Shown here: one piece after another, positions 35,571 to 43,502 of the stretch
How positions within the stretch are numbered: the first letter of the stretch is position 1
Layout: each line of letters starts with the position of its first letter
NCBI GenBank assembly: GCA_050952845.1
Contig: JBMNLP010000001.1
Location: forward strand, 620,001-684,000
From: JAGVSV01 sp050952845
GTDB taxonomy: Bacteria > Bacillota > Clostridia > Christensenellales > Aristaeellaceae
DNA length: 64,000 nt
Direction of reading: 5' to 3'
Made by a program: the position numbers and the translations under genes
The notes under the pieces: model-generated
Databases searched by the model: none
What the model saw: only the letters and a program-made list of their open reading frames with translations
What the model was told of the DNA's origin: nothing

Positions 35571-36503
35571 ATGCTGGAGAGGGAACGGCTGCACTGCGTC
35601 ATGAACGGCAGGATACCGGACAAGGTGCCGCACTTTGAGTTGGTATTTCAAATACCCGAGGAAGCCTTTGGGCTGTCCTGGCTCACGCGGGAGGAGGTGG
35701 CAGCGGCATCGCCCAAGGAGCGGGAGCGCGCGTACGAGCGGTGGTTTGACATCAACGAGCGCATCATGGAGCGGTACAAATGGGCGGCCATCGCAGCGCC
35801 GCTGGATTTCTTTGGTGTCAGGAAGGGCATGCTCGCAGATGCCAAAAAGCGGCTTGGCGACCGCGTGATGGTATATGACTGGAATGGCGACGGCGTGTTC
35901 TGGCTGATGGATGGAGACGATATGATGGATTTTTCTGTTCGGATGTACGAACAGCCGGAGGATGTGCACCGCCAGGCGCGCGAAAAATGCGAGGCATCCA
36001 AACTGCTTGCCACCCGGCAGGTGGATCAGGGGGCGGATTTCATCTGCATCAACAGCGATTTTGCTTTCAATGTCGGCCCCTTTATCAGCCCCGCCCATTT
36101 TGCGGAGTTTGTCACCCCCTACCTAACCGAAATCGTGGCGCACATCCATGATTTGGGTGTCAAGGCGATGCTGCATTCGGATGGCGATCTCAACCTGATC
36201 ATCGATCAGCTGATAAATTCCGGCATCGACGGCCTGCAGTCCATCGACCCCCAGGGCAGCATGGACATCGCCGAGGTCAAAGCGCGCTACGGCGACAAGC
36301 TCTTCCTGATGGGCAATGTCCACACCGCCAAGATGCAATCGACCAACGAGGACGAGATCCGCGGCTTCGTCCGCTACTGCATGCGCCACGCCAAGCCCGG
36401 CGGCGGATACATCCTGTCCACCTCCAACTGCATCTTCAAGGGCATGCCCCTGGCAAGCTATCATATTATGCTGGACGAATATGAAAAGTACGCGTGGTAT
36501 TGA
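35571..36503 (+). CDS. Uroporphyrinogen decarboxylase-like protein
   Basis: A 310-residue URO-D-fold protein starting MLERERLHCVMNGRIPDKVP. Family strings are GADFICINSDFAFNVGPFISP, GVKAMLHSDGDLN, DGLQSIDPQGSMDI (typically LQ.LDP.aGMDL), LFLMGNVHTAKMQ and PGGGYILSTSNCI. This C-terminal GGYIL...N motif is the complete version of what the preceding remnant retains. GAGGTGG lies 4 nt before the ATG and overlaps the remnant's stop. Reaction unknown; methyltransferase-type chemistry is plausible for the family. Confidence 0.82.
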   Translation: MLERERLHCVMNGRIPDKVPHFELVFQIPEEAFGLSWLTREEVAAASPKERERAYERWFDINERIMERYKWAAIAAPLDFFGVRKGMLADAKKRLGDRVMVYDWNGDGVFWLMDGDDMMDFSVRMYEQPEDVHRQAREKCEASKLLATRQVDQGADFICINSDFAFNVGPFISPAHFAEFVTPYLTEIVAHIHDLGVKAMLHSDGDLNLIIDQLINSGIDGLQSIDPQGSMDIAEVKARYGDKLFLMGNVHTAKMQSTNEDEIRGFVRYCMRHAKPGGGYILSTSNCIFKGMPLASYHIMLDEYEKYAWY

Positions 36504-36676
36504 TGTGAGTTTGTGCCACATCTGTAATGTCCTCCGTATCGTTTATCATCATCAAGCAAGTAGTGGCGTGCCTGCTAGGCGTTGCATGAATAGAATATAG
36601 TTTAGCAATAATTAATAATTAAACTGATTAAAAAACGAAAAATAGAAAGAGAAGAAGGGGAAAAGCGGAAAAATGG

Positions 36677-36705
36677 TTTACATCCGCCTTTTTTTCCGGT
36701 ATGAT
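36677..36705 (+). promoter_or_regulatory. Promoter of the zinc-ribbon/TPM pair
   Basis: TTTACA and TATGAT are 17 bp apart in a notably AT-rich 260-bp gap. A small hairpin (GCGGA/TCCGC) followed by seven T overlaps the -35 region and could also terminate transcripts arriving from the URO-D-like gene. Confidence 0.6.
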
Positions 36706-36764
36706 ACAGAAAAATAACCGGCTTGCCGGGCAGTAGCCTATCTGGCCGCACGAGGAGAGACGCG

Positions 36765-37859
36765 ATGAGCACATTGACATACAAATGCCCGTCCTGCGGG
36801 GCGCCGCTGACCTTTGAGGGCGCCCGGCAGGAGATGACCTGCGGGTCATGCGACAACAGCTTCAGCCTTGAAACGGTCCGGGAGGTTGCCCGCATCGAAC
36901 AGGAGGATGCCGGGTTTGAGCGCATGGAATGGGACATGCATGACGAAAACCTCACCGCTGAAGAAGCTGCACGCACCAGGGCTTATTCGTGTTCCTCCTG
37001 CGGGTCGGAGCTGGTCACTGACGAAACCACCGTCGCCACCAACTGCGCCTTCTGCGGCAGCCCATCTATTCTGCCCGCGCAGTTCACGCTGGACACACGG
37101 CCAGAAACCATCGTCCCCTTTACCATCCCCAAAGCGCAGGCGGAAAAGATGTTCGCGGACTATTTCAAGGGCAAGCGCCTGCTGCCCAACCTGTTCCAGC
37201 GGGATAACCGCATCGACGAAATCCGCCAGCTGTATGTGCCCTACTGGCTGTTCGACTGCCAGGCTGATGCCAACATTACCTATAATGCCACCCAGGTCCG
37301 CACAAGCCGCAGCGGACAATATGAGATGACCCGCACGCGCCATTTCCTGGTGCACCGCGCCGGTACCCTGGCATTTAGAAAACTACCGGTAGATGCCAGC
37401 AGCAAGCTGCACAACGACATCACCGAATCTATCGAGCCGTTCGATCAGGAGCAGGCTATCGGCTTCTCACCGGAAACGCTGTCCGGCGCCCTGGCCAACC
37501 GCGCCGATGTGCCGGCTGAGGAATGCGTCCAACGCGCCAACGACCGCGTGAAGCGCTCCACCGAGGATGCCTTCCGCAACACCGTGCAGGGGTACACCTC
37601 GGTATCGCCGCGCAACACATCCATCCGCATCGACAACGGCGTCACCACGCCGACGCTGCTGCCCATCTGGCTGATTACGACAAAAAAAGGCGACAAAACC
37701 TACACCTTTGCTATCAACGGGCAAACGGGCGAGCTCACCTGCGACATCCCGTACTCCAAACCAAAGTTTTTTAAATACCTTTTCGGCCTGACCGCGCTGA
37801 TCGGCGGCGGCGGATACCTGTTGTTGCTTGCGTTAGCCTTTATGGGGGTGATTTCATGA
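36765..37859 (+). CDS. Zinc-ribbon membrane-anchored protein
   Basis: A 364-residue protein of unknown function. Two zinc-ribbon knuckle sets are visible: CPSCGAPL with CGSCD (residues 8-30) and CSSCGSEL with CAFCGS (about 82-105). A central domain of about 230 residues follows, with LPNLFQRDNRIDEI and YVPYWLFDCQADA, phrases I associate with TFIIB-type zinc-ribbon proteins annotated in Clostridia. A hydrophobic segment near the C terminus (about 338-360) anchors it. ATGA overlap with the TPM gene implies the two products work together. Confidence 0.75.
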   Translation: MSTLTYKCPSCGAPLTFEGARQEMTCGSCDNSFSLETVREVARIEQEDAGFERMEWDMHDENLTAEEAARTRAYSCSSCGSELVTDETTVATNCAFCGSPSILPAQFTLDTRPETIVPFTIPKAQAEKMFADYFKGKRLLPNLFQRDNRIDEIRQLYVPYWLFDCQADANITYNATQVRTSRSGQYEMTRTRHFLVHRAGTLAFRKLPVDASSKLHNDITESIEPFDQEQAIGFSPETLSGALANRADVPAEECVQRANDRVKRSTEDAFRNTVQGYTSVSPRNTSIRIDNGVTTPTLLPIWLITTKKGDKTYTFAINGQTGELTCDIPYSKPKFFKYLFGLTALIGGGGYLLLLALAFMGVIS

Positions 37860-38629
37860 AGACGCTGCTGCGCCTGGCACTGGCGCTCCTGATGCTTACA
37901 ACACTGCATGGCAGCGTGCTGGCTGAGCCCATGATTCACGTAGCCGACAACGCCGATGTCCTGACCGACGCCGAAGAAGCCCATTTGAATGAGGCGATGC
38001 GCGCGCTGTATGAGGAGTTCGACTTTGACAGCGTCATCGTCACCACCAACGATTATCAGGGCAAAAGCTCCCAGCTTTTTACGAATGATTTTTACGACAG
38101 TTTCCGTGATTACGCAAGCTACCCCGACGGCGTCATCCTGTCGCTGAACCCGTCGGTTCCGCCCAGGGGCGAAGTATATGAATCCGCCCGCGGATCGGGT
38201 ATGAAAATGCTGAGCGACCGCGGCGAGGATGACCTGTTCAATGTGCTGCGCCCCTATGCTGCCGATCAGGATTACAGCGGCATGTTTGATGCTTATGTTT
38301 CATATCTCAGGGATACGCTGACGCCCGCAACGCCGTTTGAGCTGGCAGGCGCGTACGCGCCTTTTGTCCTGATCGCGGGGTTTGTCATCGCGCTGGCGTC
38401 GGTGCTGGTCATGAAGGGCAAGCTGAAAACTGCCAGGCCGCAAAGCGCAGCATCCCGCTATGTGATTCCCAACTCCCTGAACCTGGCCCAAGCCAGGGAC
38501 ATCTTCCTGTATGAGACCGTGGTGCGTAGAAAAATCGAAACGCCCAAATCCGGCGGTTCCTCCGGGGGCGGGACGCGCTCAACCAGCAGCAGCGGCAACA
38601 CCTATGGCGGGCGGGGCGGCAAGCTTTGA
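37856..38629 (+). CDS. TPM-domain protein with Gly/Ser-rich tail
   Basis: A 257-residue protein with a signal peptide ending near VLAEP, a TPM (YgcG-type) domain (about 28-150: VADNADVLTDAEEAHLNEAM), a second hydrophobic segment (about 163-187) and a tail of Gly/Ser repeats ending GGRGGKL. TPM domains occur in envelope proteins and in photosystem repair phosphatases; enzymatic activity in bacteria is unclear. The domain faces outward and the tail is probably cytoplasmic. Co-translated with the zinc-ribbon gene. Confidence 0.85.
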   Translation: MKTLLRLALALLMLTTLHGSVLAEPMIHVADNADVLTDAEEAHLNEAMRALYEEFDFDSVIVTTNDYQGKSSQLFTNDFYDSFRDYASYPDGVILSLNPSVPPRGEVYESARGSGMKMLSDRGEDDLFNVLRPYAADQDYSGMFDAYVSYLRDTLTPATPFELAGAYAPFVLIAGFVIALASVLVMKGKLKTARPQSAASRYVIPNSLNLAQARDIFLYETVVRRKIETPKSGGSSGGGTRSTSSSGNTYGGRGGKL

Positions 38630-38693
38630 AGCCCTTGCCAAGCCGCAGCGCAGCACCGGTGCAGCCGGATACCCGGCACCAACATAAGCCGGC

Positions 38694-39911
38694 ATGACGC
38701 AGAGCAGAAAAAACGCGCTGCGCGTGGAGGTGAACTACGCGGGCGTCCAGGCGTCGTTCTGGGCCGGTTACTGCGCCTATGCAGGGTTTATGGCGGTCTT
38801 TCTGGCGTCCAACGGCTTTACGGATATCCAGATCGGGCTGACCAGCGCCCTGATATCGGCGATGACCATCGTCTTTCAGCTGTTCATCTCCTCCTATTCG
38901 GATGCGCACCTGCATGTACCCCTCAAGTTTATCATCGCCATCCTATATGCCATAGCCATGACAGCCGGTGCTGTATTGCAGTTATTTCCCCTTCCTTTGG
39001 GGCTGATGATGGTGGTGTATGCGTTTGGCGGATCGGTTCAGATAACCAGCATGGGGCTGAGCAACGCGCAGCTGATGCAGTATATCAACGCCGGGCTGCC
39101 TGTGAACATGGGCTGGCCGCGCGGCCTGTCCTCCGTTATATACGCCCTGACCGCCTACCTGTTGGGCAGGCAGATTGATATCCATTCGCCTCGAGTATTG
39201 ATGCCCATTTTTCTGTCCACGATTGTGATCTCCATCGCGCTGATGCTGATGATGCCGCGCGTGACATCCTTCACCAACCATAAGCCGGCAGCCTTTACGC
39301 AAGATAAAAATGCCGGCAGAACAACCTACTGGGAGATATTAAGCCGCAACAAACCGCTTCGGCTGTTTCTGATTGCCGGCGTGTTGCTGAACGTTGGGCA
39401 GAGCACCAACTTCTTGTTTCTGGTGCGTGTGGTCCAGTCGGTCGGCGGTGGTGCGGGCGAACTGGGCATCGCCATGTTTCTGCAGGCGGTGGTGGAGATG
39501 CCGGCGCTGTTTGTGTCGTCCCGCATCCTCCGGCGTTTCCGGGCGGGCAATGTGCTGGTCTTTTCCTTTTGTTTCTATTTGATCAAAGGGGTGCTGCTGC
39601 TGTTTGCCCGTTCCATCAGCGTGGTCTACCTGGCGATGAGCCTGAGCATGTTTTGCTTTGGGCTATTCTGCCTCAGCTCGGTTTATTTTGTCGACAGCCT
39701 GGCTAACGAAGGCGAAAAGGTGCGCGCACAGGGTATGGTCGCGCTGTGCGGCAGCGTCGCGGGCATTGTCAGCACGGTGATGGCTGGCAGCATCATTGAA
39801 ACCTTCGGGCTGAAAACGCTGCTGTCGCTGAACGCCATGATCCTGCTGAGCGCCCTGGCTTTGATGGTGCGCTGCAATGCTATCAGCCGGCAGCAGGGTA
39901 CGATATCATAA
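38694..39911 (+). CDS. Major facilitator superfamily transporter
   Basis: A 405-residue membrane protein with about 12 predicted spans, similar in layout to the MFS_1-like group that includes sugar and nucleoside symporters. Early string VNYAGVQASFWAGYCAYAGFM, then LVRVVQSVGGGAGELGIAMF in the second half. No clear Shine-Dalgarno precedes the ATG; it starts 64 bp after the TPM gene. Substrate cannot be told from the sequence. The sugar-related genes that follow make a carbohydrate plausible. Confidence 0.83.
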   Translation: MTQSRKNALRVEVNYAGVQASFWAGYCAYAGFMAVFLASNGFTDIQIGLTSALISAMTIVFQLFISSYSDAHLHVPLKFIIAILYAIAMTAGAVLQLFPLPLGLMMVVYAFGGSVQITSMGLSNAQLMQYINAGLPVNMGWPRGLSSVIYALTAYLLGRQIDIHSPRVLMPIFLSTIVISIALMLMMPRVTSFTNHKPAAFTQDKNAGRTTYWEILSRNKPLRLFLIAGVLLNVGQSTNFLFLVRVVQSVGGGAGELGIAMFLQAVVEMPALFVSSRILRRFRAGNVLVFSFCFYLIKGVLLLFARSISVVYLAMSLSMFCFGLFCLSSVYFVDSLANEGEKVRAQGMVALCGSVAGIVSTVMAGSIIETFGLKTLLSLNAMILLSALALMVRCNAISRQQGTIS

Positions 39912-39933
39912 GGCAATTATTTATAAGGAAAGG

Positions 39934-40986
39934 ATGGACATCCGCATGCAAGGAAACCATCGTGTCAAAGAGCCGCATATCCCGTACAACCCGCCGATTT
40001 GCCTGTGCCGCCGCGCAAAGGGCACCCTGGGGCCGCTGGATGGGCGGACCGACAAGCCTTTTTGGGATGCCGCCGAATGGATGGACGACTTTCACGACAT
40101 TGAAGGCGCCGGTAAGCCCGGGCCATTCAAGCGCACAAGGGTTAAAATGCTCTGGGACGATGAGGCGCTGTACATCGCCGCCGTCTTGGAGGACGATACG
40201 ATCTGGGCGACGGTGCGCAACAGAGATGAGGTCATCTTCGTGGACAACGATTTCGAGGTGTTCCTGTCCCCCGGCGATTCGACCCACCGCTATTATGAGT
40301 TAGAGATCAACGCATACAACGCGGTGTGGGATCTGTACATGCACAAGCCCCAGCGCGACTGCGTCAACAGGATCATCTCGTGGGATATCCGGGGGCTGGA
40401 AACAGCCGTCCATATCGACGGCGAGCTGAACAACCCCAGCGCGGACAACAAAAGCTGGTCCATCGAGATGAAAATCCCCTGGTTTTCGCTGCGGGAATGC
40501 GGCGTCGATCAATGCTACCCCCAGGTGCTGCAGCCCAGCCTTGGGGAAACCTGGCGGTTGAATTTTTCCAGGGTGGAATATGAAGTGGACGTGGTGGACA
40601 ACCAGTATGTCAAGAGAACCTGCCCCGAAACCGGCAAGCCGCTGCCGGAGTACAACTGGGTGTGGGCGCCCACCGGCATCATCGACATCCACCTGCCCGA
40701 GATGTGGGGCTACCTGATATTCACCGACCATGGCGAATCATACCCCCTGCCGGCAGATGAAGGGGTGAAGCGCGTGCTTCGAACGCTGTACTACCGCCAG
40801 CACGCCCACCGCTGCGTCCACGGGCATTTTTCGACGGATGCCGACTCGCTGCTGGGCAAGGATGCCGATGGATATAAAGTACAGGCCTATGTAACGCCAA
40901 GCCTGTTTGAGGGCATTGCGGTGCACGAAGGCCGCCGGTGGCATATCCGGGAGGATGGCTACCTGTGGTGCGGCGCAATTGAATGA
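39934..40986 (+). CDS. CBM9-like carbohydrate-binding protein (cytoplasmic)
   Basis: About 350 residues without a signal peptide. The core resembles the family-9 carbohydrate-binding beta-sandwich found in xylanases and in glycoside-related proteins: GRTDKPFWDAAEWMDDF, VKMLWDDEALYIAAVLED, VFVDNDFEVFLSPG-type and YYELEINAYN. The intact tail IDIHLPEMWGYLIFTD is also typical. Two close ATGs (39934 and 39946) compete and neither has ideal spacing from AAGGAAAGG. It is followed 13 bp later by a beta-helix gene, suggesting a shared sugar task. Confidence 0.8.
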   Translation: MDIRMQGNHRVKEPHIPYNPPICLCRRAKGTLGPLDGRTDKPFWDAAEWMDDFHDIEGAGKPGPFKRTRVKMLWDDEALYIAAVLEDDTIWATVRNRDEVIFVDNDFEVFLSPGDSTHRYYELEINAYNAVWDLYMHKPQRDCVNRIISWDIRGLETAVHIDGELNNPSADNKSWSIEMKIPWFSLRECGVDQCYPQVLQPSLGETWRLNFSRVEYEVDVVDNQYVKRTCPETGKPLPEYNWVWAPTGIIDIHLPEMWGYLIFTDHGESYPLPADEGVKRVLRTLYYRQHAHRCVHGHFSTDADSLLGKDADGYKVQAYVTPSLFEGIAVHEGRRWHIREDGYLWCGAIE

Positions 40987-40999
40987 AAGGGTAGAGGAT

Positions 41000-42334
41000 A
41001 TGAAAATCAACATGGTATATGCCAGCCAGGCCGGCGCCCGTATGGACAGCAGCGTGCTCACCGGAGGCGGCGCCGATGATACGGTGATTCTTCAAAAAAT
41101 TCTGGACACAGCGCCGGCACACGGCGGGCTGCACCTGGTGATCGACGGCGCCTGCCGCATCAGCGCGCCGCTGCGCATCCATTCCAATACCAGCATTGTT
41201 TTCCCGAACAGCGCCTGCGGCCTCTTTTTAACGGCGGGGTCCAACTGCTGCATGCTGCGCAACGCAAATTGGTCTGCCAAGGGCAGCATTCAGGACGAGA
41301 ACATCTCTATTTGCGGCGGCACGTTCAACCACCATGCCGCCGGGCAGGTGCACCACATCGACGAAGCGCGGTCCGCCAGGGAAGGGCGGGTCACCAACTG
41401 GGTCATCCCGCTGGAGTTTCACGGGGTGCGCAACCTGCGCATATCCGGCGCCACCATCCGCAACCAGCGGACGTTCGGTGCGCTGTTTTCCAACTGGGTG
41501 CAGGTGCACGTCGAGCAGGTTCAGATCATCCGCGACCAGCGCGACGACCATGAGAACCAGGACGGGCTGCATTTCTTCGGCCCGGGCAGGTTCCTGACCG
41601 TGCGGGATATCAGCGGCAACTCGGGGGACGATTTTCTGGCGCTGGCCCCCGATGAACTCGACCTGGAAAGCAGCATTGAGGACGTGCTGATCGACGGTGT
41701 CATGCTTGATGGAGCGGACCAGGGCATCCGCCTGCTGTGCCGTGCACAGGGGCGCCTGGACCGCGTCATCATCAGAAACGTGATGGGCACCTATAGAAGC
41801 TATGGTTTTTACATCAACCCATGGTTCGAGTCGGCAGGCGGTTCATACGGCAACATCGTGCTGGAAAACATCGATTTGCGGCCGCTGAAAAACAACTATG
41901 ACTACCGGCCGCCTGTTCTGTTCTCCCTGGGCGGACGTATTGAGAGCATATCGTTTAGAAACATCTATCACCATGGCGCCGGCGACGGGCGCAGGCTGTT
42001 TCAAGTAGGCGGCAGCTACAACCTGGACCGGGCGGAATCTGCCAAGGAGCCTACGCACATCGACCGCCTTGTCATCGACGGGCTGTACATCTACGAAGCG
42101 GCAGAGCGCAGCATGCAGGATGTCTACATTCACGTGCGCTCCCACGTTGAACAGATGCTGCTGAACAACATCAGCCTATACCGCAAGCAGGGCCTGCCCG
42201 TTCACGGAACGCTGGTGGGCGGCGACCAAAACGCTAAGATCGACTTGCTAAGTATACAGGGCTTGCAGGCTGATACCCTCAAGGAAATCTGCAGTTTGAG
42301 CGATGAACAAGTTGGCCAGTTGCGGAAGGTATAA
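41000..42334 (+). CDS. Right-handed beta-helix protein (pectate-lyase/GH28-like fold)
   Basis: A 444-residue protein lacking a signal peptide. The N-terminal part has GGGADDTVILQKILDTAP, the opening usual for pectate_lyase_3/GH28-like proteins, followed by repeats of short strands (ISICGGTFNHH, LRISGATIRNQ, VLIDGVMLDGAD, VIIRNVMGTYRSYG). Possible catalytic acids are in NSGDDFLAL near 210, similar in position to the D-D pair of polygalacturonases. GTAGAGG precedes the ATG. Likely acts on imported oligosaccharide or is only a structural homologue. Its stop is 2 bp from the convergent Gfo/Idh stop. Confidence 0.8.
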   Translation: MKINMVYASQAGARMDSSVLTGGGADDTVILQKILDTAPAHGGLHLVIDGACRISAPLRIHSNTSIVFPNSACGLFLTAGSNCCMLRNANWSAKGSIQDENISICGGTFNHHAAGQVHHIDEARSAREGRVTNWVIPLEFHGVRNLRISGATIRNQRTFGALFSNWVQVHVEQVQIIRDQRDDHENQDGLHFFGPGRFLTVRDISGNSGDDFLALAPDELDLESSIEDVLIDGVMLDGADQGIRLLCRAQGRLDRVIIRNVMGTYRSYGFYINPWFESAGGSYGNIVLENIDLRPLKNNYDYRPPVLFSLGGRIESISFRNIYHHGAGDGRRLFQVGGSYNLDRAESAKEPTHIDRLVIDGLYIYEAAERSMQDVYIHVRSHVEQMLLNNISLYRKQGLPVHGTLVGGDQNAKIDLLSIQGLQADTLKEICSLSDEQVGQLRKV

Positions 42335-42336
42335 TC

Positions 42337-43473
42337 TTATACTTTTATGATCTGCTCCCGCAGAGGCATGCCTTTTCTGAAGTGCGGCATGTCGATCATC
42401 CGCGAATTGTTCATGATGGACAGCCGGCTCAGGATGCCGACCGCCGTCCACTCGCAGGCGGTGTATACATTGATGGGGTTCTCGCCCATGCCCCTGGCTG
42501 CGTTGACAAAATCCTCCACGATAAAGAAATCGCCGCCGCCATGGCCTGATTGGCGTTGTGCATCGGACGCCTGCCTGTATCGTTCCGGCAGCAGCCCGGC
42601 ATAGTCGCTGAGGTTTTTCCATTGGGCATTGTCCACCGACTCCCCCTGGTCCGCAAGCCATACTTTTGCCGGCTGCCCCGCAAACCGCGAGCACTCCACC
42701 ACTCCCTTGGTACCCTGGACGGTGTAGTATGCCATCTGGTGCGGGCGCGGGGACAGCGCGTCCAGGCGGATGCGGGCAAGCTTTCCGCTTTCCATTTGGC
42801 ACATCGTGATGGTGGTGTCCTCCTGGTGCAGGGACGGGTCGATGCGGTTGCCGCTGCCAAAGCAGGCGATCTGAGCGATCCGCTCCCCCTTGAACCACTG
42901 CATGACAGGGCCTATGGAATGGGTGGGGTAGTATGCCCCCCTGACGCCCATCTGCCAGTACCGCCGCCAGGAGGTTTTGCCGCTCTGGTGCAGTCCATAC
43001 TGATACGTCAGGATGGATTGCAGGTTGTGCAGATATTCGCCTTCGCCATAATACACATCGCCTAACAGGCCCTTGTTCACCATGCTGAGGATCAGCTGGT
43101 TGTCGGGCATGTAGCAGTAGTTTTCCGCCATCATGTAGGTCTTCCCCGACTTTTCCACACACTCGATCAGCCAGAACAGCTCCTCCATGGTGACGCCGGC
43201 GGTCACCTCGCTTAGCACATGCTTTCCGGCTTCCAGCGCCAGAATCGCCTGCGGCACGTGGCACTGCATGGGGGTGGCAATCACAACGGCGTCGATGTCG
43301 CTTATCAGCATGTCTTCAAAAACGCGGTACCCGTTTGGTATGTTGTGCGCTTTCATCTGGCTATTGAGCAAGTCCTGGTCCAGGTCGCACAGGGCGGTGA
43401 CCGTTACCCCCTCTATTGCCCGAAACCCCATCAGCGTGGACAGGCCCCGAAGCCCGGCGATACCGATTTTCAT
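42337..43473 (-). CDS. Gfo/Idh/MocA-family oxidoreductase
   Basis: A 378-residue NAD(P)-dependent sugar or inositol dehydrogenase. The Rossmann domain begins MKIGIAGLRGLSTLMGF, and ALEAGKHVLSEV carries the usual cofactor region, with Ser in place of the commoner catalytic-lysine motif (EKP becomes SEV). The C-terminal domain has YYPTHSIGPVMQW with the conserved His. Two ATGs 6 nt apart are possible after AAGGAG; the second has better spacing. Lies 29 bp after the RCC1-repeat gene on the same strand. With the EKP lysine missing, activity is uncertain. Confidence 0.88.
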   Translation of the reverse strand: MKIGIAGLRGLSTLMGFRAIEGVTVTALCDLDQDLLNSQMKAHNIPNGYRVFEDMLISDIDAVVIATPMQCHVPQAILALEAGKHVLSEVTAGVTMEELFWLIECVEKSGKTYMMAENYCYMPDNQLILSMVNKGLLGDVYYGEGEYLHNLQSILTYQYGLHQSGKTSWRRYWQMGVRGAYYPTHSIGPVMQWFKGERIAQIACFGSGNRIDPSLHQEDTTITMCQMESGKLARIRLDALSPRPHQMAYYTVQGTKGVVECSRFAGQPAKVWLADQGESVDNAQWKNLSDYAGLLPERYRQASDAQRQSGHGGGDFFIVEDFVNAARGMGENPINVYTACEWTAVGILSRLSIMNNSRMIDMPHFRKGMPLREQIIKV

Positions 43474-43502
43474 TCTCATATTCTCCTTACTGTATTTTTT
43501 GT

